Of a stretch of 64,000 bases of DNA, positions 1 through 10,647 are shown in pieces. Each line of letters opens with the position of its first letter. Position 1 is the first letter of the stretch. The stretch comes from Glebionis coronaria (lineage: Eukaryota > Streptophyta > Magnoliopsida > Asterales > Asteraceae), in assembly GCA_025667525.1 (NCBI GenBank), contig CM046877.1:619828580-619892579 (forward strand). The letters are read 5' to 3'. The notes under the pieces were generated by a model. That model was not told the DNA's origin and ran no database searches. It worked only from the letters and a program-made list of their open reading frames with translations. A program made the translations under genes and the position numbers.

Positions 1-753
1 GATAGCTCGTGGCGTCCCTTTAGCTTTTGGCCATATTATTATTATCATGTGGGGCGTATGGGTTCATCCTAGGTTACATGTTTTTACAGATTATTCAGGT
101 GAATGTGGTGTGTGCCTTGCATCCTTCACAAGGAGCTGATCCCTCTACCCAAAAACTTATACTAATTAGAGGCAGCCCCTCTAATTGCATGACGAGGTCA
201 CCCCTCCAAGTATTCATGCACGTTGATGTTTTATGACCTATATTGGCTAATGGTAAACATGTTAAACAATTTTTATAAGATAAACATAAGGCTTTTCAAA
301 TTATAAAACTAGTTTACTAAGTTATACCAGGTTTTCCAGGACTTAGACATTTCCGCTGCTATATGTTATATGCTTATGTTATTCATGCTATACTTGTATA
401 TCCGTGCACTGAGCGTTATGCTCAACCGTTTTTTCTTTCATGTTCCCAAAACGGAAGGTACTCAGGGATGCTCGTAGACTTTAAGCGTACGTGCATATGG
501 ATTGGAAGCTTCCTAACCTTCATTACTTTATGCATTTCTTCATACTTTGATACTTATTTCCATGAACATTGTTTAGTCCTTTTCATTTAGAGTACTTATG
601 TTTGTGTGTGATGAGTTCTACTTTTGGGGTACCGATGTTTGTTTCCGGTATTTCCTTTATGGTCATGAGATGTTTTATACATTTATCCTTGTATGCTTTG
701 ATGACACGTCATAATCACGCGTGACATTCCATTTACCAAAATGGGGTGTTACA
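1..753 (+). repeat. LTR of the large LARD family, truncated by the window edge
   Basis: The segment reads as the reverse complement of the outer part of the LTRs at 52999-55598 and 60390-63001. It shares the block around 100-200, with the same ordered features as the plus-strand text near 53580-53660. It ends at 744-753 in GGTGTTACA, the complement of the TGTAACACC start of the right-hand LTR. It is clearly more diverged than those two LTRs are from each other. The next bases (754 onward) are not a primer-binding site, so this is a solo LTR or an LTR cut off from its element. Short ORFs inside it show no recognisable protein. Confidence 0.75.
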
Positions 754-928
754 CTTCTGATCCAAAACAAAAAAATGCCTTTTCTTATAACATATTTGTA
801 GGCCTTTGAGAATTTCAGCAAGCCACGGTACCAACTGAACCACAAACAAAGAAGTATACAACTGTTCTGCATATCAACACCAAGGAATGAAAAAACAAAC
901 GGCCTCGCGGCGAAGCACGGTTTACCCA

Positions 929-2658
929 TTAATAATAGGGTTTTACCAAGTATAAAAAGTTATCGTCCGATCTTTTCGAATTGATTATTGGTTATACGTG
1001 CGACTCAGTCGTTCTTGGTGGAATAAAAAGGGGGAAAGTTATCTATTTTAAACTAAGGTAAAATGAAAATGTAAATTTAAATAAAAATGTAAAAGGAATG
1101 AAAATGTCGTTAAGTAAAAGTGGAAGTTTGAAATTTAAAACTAAATAAAAGCCTTAACAAAATGATAAAAGCGATAAACTAAATAAATGTTAAATAAAAG
1201 ACGTAAACAAATTAACTATAAAAGCTTTGACAAAAAGTAAATGACGAAATATCAAAACTCGACAAAACGTAAATTGGACAACTTAATAAAGACGTGGACT
1301 TAAAATAAAACAAAGACAAAACAAATAAAATAACACTAAGTAAAAATGGCAAGAAAAATCGACCTATCAGAATAAACACGAAAGTAATTCTATCGGAAAG
1401 TCCCGTCGGAAAGCTGTCACAACAAGCCGTCGGAATCCTTATCGGAATCCTGGTCGGAATGTATATAAAACAAAACTATCGGAATAAAGGAAACAAGCAC
1501 ACCATCGGAATGAAGGTCGGAATCCAGATCGGAATCCAGAAAACTAGCACTATCGGAATATCAAATGAAAGCCTACCGTCGGAATCCAGATTGGAATCCC
1601 AATCGGGATAACAAAACCCCTTTCCGATCCTTTGATCGGAATAAAAGGGTTGCTAGTCGGAATGTAGGTCGGAATAGGGAAACCCTATTCCGATGGAAAG
1701 AACTTGTAATAAGCAAGCAAATAAGCTATTTTTCAATAAGCTAAAACCGAAATTTAACTAACTACTTGATGAAAAAAACTAAATAGGCACGAAATAGAAC
1801 TTTTAAAAACTATAAATAAGCAAAACTTTGAAATCAAACTTTAATAAAACTAGACTTTTAAGAAAAATGACAAGTAAATAAGCTAGATACAAAATAAGCC
1901 AATAAGCATGTCAAGCTCAAAGCTTAATCCGTATTAAATCCTAGATGAACAAAAAAATAAACTTTTTAATCAAATAAACATTAAGATGAAAATAAAATCA
2001 AAGATTAACATGAATCAAAGATAAACAAAATAAGAAAGGTAGAAGGAGATGATTCAAAACTTGAATTAAAAGAATTAAAGATCAAAGGTTTAACAAAAGA
2101 TTAAAGAGAAAGCTTGAAAAACATTAAGGAAAACTAGAGAGAGAAAGTATTTTAAGCTACTCCTACTTACCTTACAAAAATAAAACTAACTAAAATTATC
2201 TAACCACCTCCTAATGACACATTAGGAGGGTATTTATAGGAGGAGCACATGTGATGATGCTTTCTTCTCTCTTTCTTCTTGTCTCGTCTCGATTTAATTT
2301 CTTTGTCTTTCTCGACGTCGTCGCGGGATTTGTCGATATAAATTAAACTTGTCTTATAATTTCTTCAATAATTAGACTTGAGTTCTTTGACTTCATTAAA
2401 CTTCCGTCTTTAGACTTTTTCTTCGATAAATTTTCAGAATAGGCCTTGGACTTCCGTTCTTTTTGCACTCTTGATCTTTTGAGTTCGTCTTTTCTCGTTT
2501 TCATCGATAAAAGCCCGTGAAAGCCCGTGTTTTCTTCCTTTTTCATTCTTTGGTCCTAAAATACAATAAAAACTGACATTTACGACATAAAATACACGTT
2601 TTGGCTTGGTTATTATTATAATTAAGTGGTAACAGGATGGGTGTTTTCACACCTATCA
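929..2658 (-). repeat. 3' LTR of the Athila-type element
   Basis: It aligns with 8087-9795 over almost its whole length with few substitutions. Differences include an 11-bp deletion near 1406 and a missing segment near 2573 relative to the right copy. The minus-strand start TGATAGGTGTG lies at 2648-2658, directly next to the polypurine tract. It contains the ATCGGAAT-type octamer cluster described separately. The low divergence between the copies suggests a fairly recent insertion. Confidence 0.85.
1373..1700. repeat. Cluster of ATCGGAAT / GTCGGAAT octamers in the Athila LTR
   Basis: About twenty copies of RTCGGAAT (complement ATTCCGAY) occur within roughly 330 bp at irregular spacing. The same cluster is present in the other LTR at about 8525-8865, where one extra unit is seen. 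This is not a clean tandem array; the spacers differ in length and sequence. Multiplied short motifs in plant LTRs are often promoter elements, but no function is shown here. Confidence 0.7.
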
Positions 2659-2670
2659 AATCCCCTACAC
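2659..2670 (-). other. Polypurine tract of the Athila-type element
   Basis: The minus strand reads GTGTAGGGGATT immediately before the LTR start TGATAGGTG. Position and composition fit the plus-strand DNA primer of an Athila element transcribed from the minus strand. Confidence 0.75.
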
Positions 2671-4693
2671 TTGACCATTGCAATGTCCTCATGCAATGCA
2701 TTAATTACAAAGCAAGTTTTATATTTTCCATCACAATCAATCCACATTGGCCTTTATTAAAGAGAAAAAATATTTAAAGGAAGAAAACAAGTAAAACGAT
2801 CAAATACTTACCTTAGGGTTTTGGAATGTCATGAATGTTTATCACCCTCAAGTTTCACGTTCCCCATACCAAGCTTAAAAACGATATCATTGTTATTATA
2901 AGTTAGCAAACTAACACAAATTCATGTGGGCCAATTATTCACTTAGACTCCCTTATTCCTAGGTGTATCTCTTATATTTTATTGTTGTCTTGAATGATCA
3001 CGAGGATGCATTGTTGACTTATTTCGATAGTTATTATGCTGAAAATAAAGTAGGACAATTTAATCAATAGTTAGCTAAAGGACAAAATCTTTTAAAACTG
3101 CTTCTCGGGACCTCATAAAGTTCATATCTTGGCATAACTCGCTTCACGATTTGAGACCCTTCTCGGACCGATATTTGGCAGCGACTTCAGTCTTCAAATC
3201 TTGAGAGACGTTCATGAAATAACGGTCTTCTCTACATAATAGGAATTTCTTCACTTGAACTTTTTGAGAGATTCTTCATATTTGGACCACGACTTCTTCA
3301 TTTTTCTCCAATCTTTATTTGGGATTTTGATATACAACGATCCGCCTCCTTTTAGGACTTGGATCTATTTATCCTCATACCTTGTTAGGGCCTTTTTGGA
3401 TAGACTTCTCCAAGATCTTTAGGGGAGTATTTGCTTTTCGTCGTGTGTCTCGATCCTTCATATTGATTTTTGATAAATGATTCTTCACATCACTTGGGAT
3501 CTTTAGCAACAAAATGTAGCCCTCATGTCGTGTTAGGACCTTTTCGGACTCGCCAATCTTCGCATCCCGCTTCAATAAGTTATGCCTTGGCTATGAAATC
3601 TAATTAATACCGAGCAGCTTTTAAACGATCTTGTGCTAGAAGCTAAGTACTTTTCAAATCGTACGACCTTATTTATTGCAATTAAATTTATTAACAAGCG
3701 ATGGGAGAAAAAGCTTATAATCAACTCAGATAAATTCATGAATGAATACCAAACTTATAATTGACTCTATCATCTCTCGTTCTCCACAATTTAAAATCTC
3801 AAGGAATGAGACTCGTAGATGCTTAGCCAATTAAATCAAAGTTTTGGGTTTTCAAGTCATCTATAGGATCTTGCAGATTCTTAAACTTTTTCAAGTATAG
3901 AATTCGCATTTTAAAGTTCCCTTGATAAACGACTTTCTAGGATCAATTATAGGAACTTGCGAAAAGTTCTTGGTCTTAACCCGTAAGAGTTAAGACTTTC
4001 GCGTTTTAAAGTTCCCTATATAAAAGCCTAGGAAAACTTGACTTAAACACATTAAGGATACTAGCTAGAGTAAACTTAGATAAGTAAACTCGGGTTGAGT
4101 CAAAAGATTTATAACGATAAAAAATTAAAACCACTTTATTAAAAATTTATTCTAATGAAAGAAAAATAACTACAACAAAGGAAAAACTACTAGGCCAAAA
4201 TAGATCAAAATTTTGAAAAATTTCAAAAAATCAATTTTCCGGTTAAAATGAGGACAAATACAAGGAAAAGCCCACTTAACTTCGATAGAAGTCCCCCTAC
4301 ACTTAATATAAATATTGTCCTCAATGTTTAAGCATGTGGGAGTAACCTCCCCTACACTTAGGACATTGTGCACTTTGTTTAAATCTTGCTAAGGAAGAGA
4401 CAACTAAAGTGATTCCTATTTTAATATTGAAGAATATAAAATAGAAAATCAAAAGAGTTTAGGATAGAACCGGGAAGACGGATACACGGAATCACGGGTC
4501 GTCAAAAGTCATCAAGAATGGATCTTTGAAAGCTCGAATCTCTGCACATGATAAGAAAGAAAACAACAAACAGATACTAGGGTCTCCCCCTACACTTATT
4601 ATAGAAACAAAAGAAAAGGGATAGATACTGCAGGTTGCCTCCCGAGAAGCGCTTGTTTTTGTTAACCGAGTCGTGAGCCTGACTCGACCTTGA
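2671..4693 (-). other. Non-coding 3' internal region of the Athila-type element
   Basis: This lies between the end of gag-pro and the polypurine tract. Only short ORFs without recognisable domains are present. Polymerase genes would normally sit here in an autonomous element. The text CCCCTACACTTG recurs near 2664, 4294, 4350 and 4589, giving purine tracts on the minus strand like the genuine polypurine tract. Confidence 0.6.
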
Positions 4694-7600
4694 TTAGCAT
4701 AGGAAAAAGCTTGAAACACATCCACCGGGATCAAATACATGGTTTTCGTCCATCAAATAGCACAAACTTAAGGCGAACAAGACAAGCCAAATAAGAGTAG
4801 GCAAGGTTACCTTAAGCAAAGATTGAGCACGGTGGTAGCAAGGGTGATGAGGTGCAAGCATATCTCCAAAAGGTCCAAAAATCTTTCCTTTTATTTCATC
4901 AAATGGATACTGAGATGGCTTAAAAATTCCAATACCGGGATCGAACAGCTTTTCCTTTAGGGGAAAATAAGATTCAGGCTCAGTAGACCTTGAAGAGGAT
5001 CCGCTCATAAATCTCACAATCTCATCCTCAGAAAGTGGATAGAGAGGTATCAAAACATAAGTACTGCGGATGTTGGTGTCTTCCGGTTTCTTCTCCTTTG
5101 AGACGGGTTTCTTAATATCCGAAGGAGGATAAAGAGCATCATCAAAGTCCAAAGGAGGAGAATCACTCTCATTTGGGAAGTAAGTGTTGAGAAAAGTAGC
5201 AAAGTCTTCCTCAAATGAGTAGTCATCCAAAGTAGGATCAAGCATTGTTGGCTGAGGATCTTCATCAAAAGTAGGTGCAAGGTCATCATGTGAATAATCA
5301 CTCGATAGAGTATCAACATCATCAAAATCATCATAAGTTGGCATGTCTGGATACTCAGAAGTAAAATCATCAGAATCATCCATATCAGAACTATAATCGT
5401 CATCATAGATCGGTGGAGACTCAAATATTGGTGGAGGATCTAAAGTGGAGAGAGAATCATCTACATCATCTTGGAAAATTGGATTGTCATAGCAAGTATC
5501 GAAAAGAGGATTGTTGTAGACGACAAAATCATCAAGCACATTAATCATATTCGTTGATTCTCTTCCATTTGATTTGGTTGTGATCTTCCCCATTTTAAAT
5601 ACTTGTGCATCATTCCCGACTCTTAAGATTAGCTCACCTTCGGCAACATCGACTAATGCTTTTTCGGTTCTCAAGAATGGCCAACCAAGTATTAACGGAA
5701 TACGAGGGTCCATAACAAAGTCGACCGGAAAAGTGAAGGTACCAACTTTAATAAAGACATCTTCGGCAATACCAACGGGGTAAGCGAGAGTGCGATTTGC
5801 TAGCTTAAGAGCCATCTTTGTTGGTGTAAGATCGGGTAATGATAGTGTTTTCCAAACACTTAAAGGCATCAAATTAATACTTGCCCCAAGATCGGCTAAG
5901 GCAGTAAATTCTTCGGTTTGGTTAAAAATGCATGGCAACACAAAACGACCGGGATCTCCAAGTTTCTCCGGAAGTTCTTTAAGAAGGACGGCAGAACAAT
6001 TTTCATTCAATCGTGTGTTGACAAACTCAGCCATCTTTTCCTTCTTGTTAAGCAATTCCTTGAATGCTTTGACGAATTTTGGTATTTGGACAAGTGCTTC
6101 AACGAGGCTAATGTTGAAATTCATTTGAGAGATCATCTTCATATAAGAAGTGACTTGAGCATCCTCTTTAGTAATCAATTTGCACTTGTCTAACCGAGAA
6201 GGATAAGGGATGTTGGGTTTAGGTGGTGTGGGTGTAGGAGGTAAAGGTTTAGATCTTGAAGGTTTAGAGGTGGGTGGTGGGGTTGGTGGAGGGTTTTGTT
6301 TGGGTACTTCTTCCGTGATAGGTGGAGACGGTAATGGAGAACTAGTACTAGGTGTGGTAGTAGGAGGGATAAATGGAGGTGGATGAGGTGTAGATGGAGT
6401 AACGGGAGGAGGGGTAGAAGGTCCTACTAGAGTTGCTCCACTTCGAGTAGTAATAGCACTCACATTCGCTCGAGGGTTTGTTTCGGTCGTAGAAGTAAGA
6501 ACACCTTGGGGGCGAAGGGTTTGTAACATTTGAGCGAATTTCCTATCCGTGGACTCTTGAATTTGTCGAGTAGATTCTTGCATTGCTTGCATGATTTTCT
6601 CATGTTCATTCAACTTTTGCAAAACCAAGTCCATTGGCGGAGGAGGTAAATTGAACCCTTGTTGTTGAAAACCTTGGTTTGGGTATTGGTTATAAGGTGG
6701 AAAACCTTGAGGATTGAAACCTTGGTGTTGAAAACCTTGGTATTGCATGTGATAGTTACCCTGATTCGCATTTGAGCCCCTCACATTGGCATTACCTTTA
6801 AAATTAGCTCTTGGCGGCCCTTGGTTGTTTTGGTTAGGTTGTGGTGGTCTTTGTTGAAAACTGGATGGAGCCAAGTAATTTGTCGAGTTGTAAGACAAGT
6901 GATTAACATCGACATTAGGCTTGAAATGAACTCTCCCGGTGTTGTTGTAAGCATACACTTCCCCGTGAGATTGATCATAAGCTTTATCACAATTAGTATA
7001 AGAGTGTGGCCCACCACAAGTTTCACAAGTTATATTAATAGCATTGTTGTTTTTGGCATTGTTAACGACTTGTAAAGCAAGTGCTTCAACAACTGTAGTA
7101 AGCTTATCAAGTCTCCTTTCGGTGTCACTAGTGCTAGCACTAGCCACATTAGCCCGGACACTTTTGGTTTGCACTTTAGATTTATTCTCAATAATATCCC
7201 ATGCGGCATTAGAAGACTTAACCAAAATGTTACCCCCCGAGGCACTATTTAGTGAATCTTGGTCATTCATGCTTAAACCATTGTAAAAAGTGTTAATTTG
7301 ATGCACTTTTGTGAAACCATGTTGTGGACACTTTCTTAAAAGTTCCTTAAAACGGTCCCAAGATTCACTAAATGTCTCACCGTACTTTTGTTCAAAGTTA
7401 ATGATTTCATTCCGCAAAGCGGTAGTACGTGAGGGTGGGAAAAAGTAGTTGATGAATTTGGTCTCTAAATCCGAACACGTAAGAATACTTTGTGGCGGTT
7501 CCTTATCAAGCCAATGCTGGGCTTGTCCCTCTAAGGAGAAAGGAAAAAGTTGCAAGTGAATTACCTCTTGTGAAACCCCTTTAAACTTGACCGTATTAGT

Positions 7601-7864
7601 GAGTTGAAGAAACCTTTTGATATGGTCATAAGGATCATCAAGTGTACGCCCCAAGAATGGTTGAGCATAAACAATCTGAATGAAGCCGGATTTGAGCTCA
7701 AAGTTGTTGGCTCTAATCTCGGGTATGACAATAGCATCGGTGTTGTCCTCTACGTGCGATTGCAAAAGCTCGATCATTGGTCGATTGTCCATGGTGACAA
7801 TAGGTTGAGTTTCGACTTCGGCTTGAATTGCTTTCCTCTTACGAGAACGGGTACGCATACACAC
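4694..7864 (-). CDS. Athila-type gag-protease polyprotein, 1056 aa
   Basis: One intact ORF, about 1056 residues. It should package element RNA and process itself. Residues about 95-215 form the retrotransposon gag domain (landmarks LFPFSLEGQAQHWL, FFPPSRTTALR and FYNGL). A zinc knuckle of spacing CX2CX3HX4C is at 280-292. Residues 310-410 are rich in Gln, Asn and Gly, and 480-555 are Pro-rich. The aspartic protease starts near 640, with active-site DLGAS at 658-662 and the downstream PLILGWPF at 723-730; Athila proteases commonly have Leu in DLGAS. The tail (about 780-1000) is strongly acidic and ends without any polymerase domain. A second Met, at codon 3 (MRTRS), is an equally good start. 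The frame is open throughout, unlike the copia element in this window. Confidence 0.88.
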   Translation of the reverse strand: MCMRTRSRKRKAIQAEVETQPIVTMDNRPMIELLQSHVEDNTDAIVIPEIRANNFELKSGFIQIVYAQPFLGRTLDDPYDHIKRFLQLTNTVKFKGVSQEVIHLQLFPFSLEGQAQHWLDKEPPQSILTCSDLETKFINYFFPPSRTTALRNEIINFEQKYGETFSESWDRFKELLRKCPQHGFTKVHQINTFYNGLSMNDQDSLNSASGGNILVKSSNAAWDIIENKSKVQTKSVRANVASASTSDTERRLDKLTTVVEALALQVVNNAKNNNAINITCETCGGPHSYTNCDKAYDQSHGEVYAYNNTGRVHFKPNVDVNHLSYNSTNYLAPSSFQQRPPQPNQNNQGPPRANFKGNANVRGSNANQGNYHMQYQGFQHQGFNPQGFPPYNQYPNQGFQQQGFNLPPPPMDLVLQKLNEHEKIMQAMQESTRQIQESTDRKFAQMLQTLRPQGVLTSTTETNPRANVSAITTRSGATLVGPSTPPPVTPSTPHPPPFIPPTTTPSTSSPLPSPPITEEVPKQNPPPTPPPTSKPSRSKPLPPTPTPPKPNIPYPSRLDKCKLITKEDAQVTSYMKMISQMNFNISLVEALVQIPKFVKAFKELLNKKEKMAEFVNTRLNENCSAVLLKELPEKLGDPGRFVLPCIFNQTEEFTALADLGASINLMPLSVWKTLSLPDLTPTKMALKLANRTLAYPVGIAEDVFIKVGTFTFPVDFVMDPRIPLILGWPFLRTEKALVDVAEGELILRVGNDAQVFKMGKITTKSNGRESTNMINVLDDFVVYNNPLFDTCYDNPIFQDDVDDSLSTLDPPPIFESPPIYDDDYSSDMDDSDDFTSEYPDMPTYDDFDDVDTLSSDYSHDDLAPTFDEDPQPTMLDPTLDDYSFEEDFATFLNTYFPNESDSPPLDFDDALYPPSDIKKPVSKEKKPEDTNIRSTYVLIPLYPLSEDEIVRFMSGSSSRSTEPESYFPLKEKLFDPGIGIFKPSQYPFDEIKGKIFGPFGDMLAPHHPCYHRAQSLLKVTLPTLIWLVLFALSLCYLMDENHVFDPGGCVSSFFLC

Positions 7865-8070
7865 CTACAAAAGGAAAAGAAATATAGACAAGAAATATTT
7901 TTGGTTTTTTATTTTTTTCTATTTTTTTTATTTTTGAAAATTTTATATTTTTTAGGATTTTTGAACTTTTCTTTTTTTTGAAAATTAGACAAGAAAAATA
8001 ACGTTCAAGAATGAACGGATCCCAAAATCCAACGTGTCTCTCACAATAAACCGTTATCTTCACGAAAAGA

Positions 8071-8086
8071 GCCGGCAGCGGCGCCA
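8071..8086 (-). other. Primer-binding site, tRNA-Asp type
   Basis: The minus strand reads TGGCGCCGCTGCCGGC just inside the right LTR. This agrees with the TGGCGCCGTTGCCGG type site used by Athila elements except for one base. It fixes the orientation of the element as minus. Confidence 0.8.
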
Positions 8087-9795
8087 TTTAATAACAAGAG
8101 ATATTACCAAGTATAAAAAGTTATCGTCCGATCTTTTCGAATTGATTATTAGTTATACGTGCGACTGAGTCGTTCTTGGTGGAATAAAAAGGGGGAAAGT
8201 TATCTATTTTAAAATAAGGTAAGATGAAAATGTAAATTTAAATAAAAATGCAAAAGGAATAAAAATGTCGTTAAGTAAAATTGGAAGTTTGAAATTTAAA
8301 ACTAAATAAAAGCCTTAACAAAATGACAAAAGCGATAAACTAAATAAATCTTAAATAAAAGACGTAAACAAATTAACTCTAAAAGCTTTGACAAAAAGTA
8401 AATGACGAAATATCAAAACTCGACAAAACGTAAATTGGACAACTTAATAAAGATGTGGACTTAAAGTAAAACTAAGACAAAACAAATAAAATAACACTAA
8501 GTAAAAATGGCAAGAAAAATCGACCTATCGGAATAAACACGAAAGTAATTCTATCGGAAAGTCCTGTCGGAATCCCGTCGGAAAGCTGTCACAACAAGCC
8601 GTCGGAATCCTTATCGGAATCCTGGTCGGAATGTATATAAAACAAAACTATCGGAATAAAGGAAACAAGCACACCATCGGAATGATGGTCGGAATCCAGA
8701 TCGGAATCCAGAAAACTAGCACTATCGGAATATCAAATGAAAGCCTATCGTCGGAATCCAGATTGGAATCCCAATCGGAATAACAAAACCCCTTTCCGAT
8801 CCTTTGATCGGAATAAAAGGGTTGCTAGTCGGAATGCAGGTCGGAATAGGGAAACCCTATTCCGATGGAAAGAACTTGTAATAAGCAAGCAAATAAGCTA
8901 TTTTTCAATAAGCTAAAACCGAAATTTAACTAACTACTTGTTGAAAAAAACTAAATAAGCACGAAATAGAACTTTTAAAAACTATAAATAAGAAAAACTT
9001 TGAAATCAAACTTTAATAAAACCAGACTTTTAAGAAAAATGACAAGTAAATAAGCTAGATACAAAATAAGCCAATAAGCATGTCAAGCTCAAAGCTTAAT
9101 CCGTATTAAATCCTAGATGAACAAAAAGATAAACTTTTTAATCAAATAAACATTAAGATGAAGATAAAATCAAAGATTAACATGAATCAAAGATAAACAA
9201 AATAAGAAAGGTAGAAGGAGATGATTAAAAACTTGAATTAAAAGGATTAAAGATCAAAGATTTAACAAAAGATTAAAGAGAAAGCTTGAAAAACATTAAG
9301 GAAAACTAGAGAGAGAAAGTATTTTAAGCTACTCCTACTTACTTTACAAAAATAAAACTAACTAAAATTATCTAACCACCTCCTAATGACACATTAGGAG
9401 GGTATTTATAGGAGGAGCACATGTGATGATGCTTTCTTCTCTCTTTCTTCTTGTCTCGTCTCGATTTAATTTCTTTGTCTTTCTCGACGTCGTCGCAGGA
9501 TTTATAGATATAAATTGAACTTGTCTTATAATTTCTTCAATAATTAGACTTGAGTTCTTTGATTTCATTAAACTTCCGTCTTTAGACTTTTTCTTCGATA
9601 AATCTTCAGAATAGGCCTTGGACTTCCGTTCTTTTTGCACTCTTAATCTTTTGACTTCGTATTTTCTCGTTTTCATCGATAAAAGCCCGTGAAAGCCCGT
9701 GTTTTCTTCCTTTTTCATTCTTTGGTCCTAAAATACAATAAAAACACAAACCACACATAATTCCGATATTTACGACATATGATACACGTTTTGGT
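8087..9795 (-). repeat. 5' LTR of the Athila-type element, outer end altered
   Basis: This is the direct repeat of the LTR at 929-2658. The inner boundary abuts the primer-binding site at 8071-8086. The match to the left copy stops near 9795, after the shared ACACGTTTTGG. The terminal bases expected to read TGATAGGTG on the minus strand are missing, so the outer end is truncated or rearranged. Confidence 0.8.
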
Positions 9796-10088
9796 AAAAA
9801 ATACGGCGCGAGTACCTTTGACATCAAAACTGGTGTGCTACGCCTTTTTTTTTCGAAAGCCAAACATTTAAATATTACGATAGTAGATCCGTGTAGTATT
9901 AAAAAATTAATTGAATGGTAACTTTAGCTACAAAAGTTGGTAGGTCACTTTTTAATTAACGTGTGGTGTTGGTATGTTTAATGGGCCCAAGGCGGGCTGC
10001 TCACCAAATGTAGCGACTCGACGCGGTTTAATATTTTCACTTTTTGCCTTTCATAAATTTAATAGGAAAAAAGACGGATATAGTTATA
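9796..10088. other. Unassigned flank between Athila element and hAT MITE
   Basis: No ORF of note, no clear repeat and no RNA gene are seen. It contains a T-run at about 9845 and is otherwise ordinary A+T-rich plant DNA. Confidence 0.4.
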
Positions 10089-10096
10089 ATCGTACC

Positions 10097-10639
10097 TAGG
10101 GGTGCAAATGAGCCGAGCTTTTATTAAACTATTCGAGCTTGAGTTTAAGTTCGGCTCGATTGAGCCGAGCTTTTATCGAGTCCAAGCCCGAGCTCGAGCA
10201 CAATAGTATGGCTCGAAACATATAACGAATCGAGCTCGAGCTTTTGATTCTTGGTTCGAGCTCTTATCGAGCTTTTCGAGCCTTAGTATAAATATATTTT
10301 CATATAAGTAAGTAAACGTTGATTTGAGTATTAGCGTTATTATAAAGAGTAAATATATAAAAAAATTAAATAACTTATTGATAGTCGTTATCATAGTTTA
10401 CTACAAACATATAATTTGTGGTGGTGTGTAAACGATACTGATATATTTGTTTCGTATATATAATTTCGAGCTTTTTGAGCTAAGCTCGAGCTTTGCTCGA
10501 ATCCTAATCGAGCCGAGCTCAAGCCTTAAAGGTAAAAGCTCGACGAGCTATCGAGCCGAGCTTGAGCCCACTATTTATGTTTCGAGCCGAGCCCGAGCCC
10601 TGTTGAGCTCGGGCTCAGCTCGGCTCGTTTGCACCCCTA
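10097..10639. mobile_element. hAT-type MITE with perfect 8-bp target duplication
   Basis: Terminal inverted repeats read TAGGGGTGCAAATGAG at the left and its near-perfect complement at the right (TAGGGGTGCAAACGAG). The 8-bp direct repeat ATCGTACC flanks the element exactly (10089-10096 and 10640-10647), the size made by hAT transposases. The subterminal regions are packed with GAGCTCGAGC/GAGCCGAGC motifs in both orientations. There is no transposase ORF, so the element is non-autonomous, 543 bp long. Confidence 0.93.
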
Positions 10640-10647
10640 ATCGTACC

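Larger units (their letters stand above)
929..9795 (-). mobile_element. Non-autonomous Athila-type Ty3 LTR retrotransposon (gag-protease only)
   Basis: Two near-identical direct LTRs (929-2658 and 8087-9795) enclose a minus-strand gag-protease ORF. In minus-strand order the parts are: 5' LTR (right copy), a primer-binding site matching tRNA-Asp type (TGGCGCCGCTGCCGG, 8071-8086), gag-pro (7864-4694), a 2 kb non-coding stretch, a polypurine tract (2659-2670) and the 3' LTR (left copy). The tRNA-Asp site and the TGATAGGTG LTR start are typical of Athila. Reverse transcriptase, RNase H and integrase are absent, so movement would need enzymes from a relative. The outer 50 or so bases of the right LTR do not match the left LTR, so that end is truncated or replaced and no target duplication can be read. 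Confidence 0.85.

Noticed and set aside
1373..1700. CRISPR-like spaced short repeats
   Set aside because: Repeats are only 8 bp, spacing is irregular, and the cluster lies within a plant LTR that is present twice.
4492..4740. Separate 82-aa minus-strand ORF overlapping the end of gag-pro
   Set aside because: It has no domain and overlaps the better supported frame; probably a chance ORF in element DNA.
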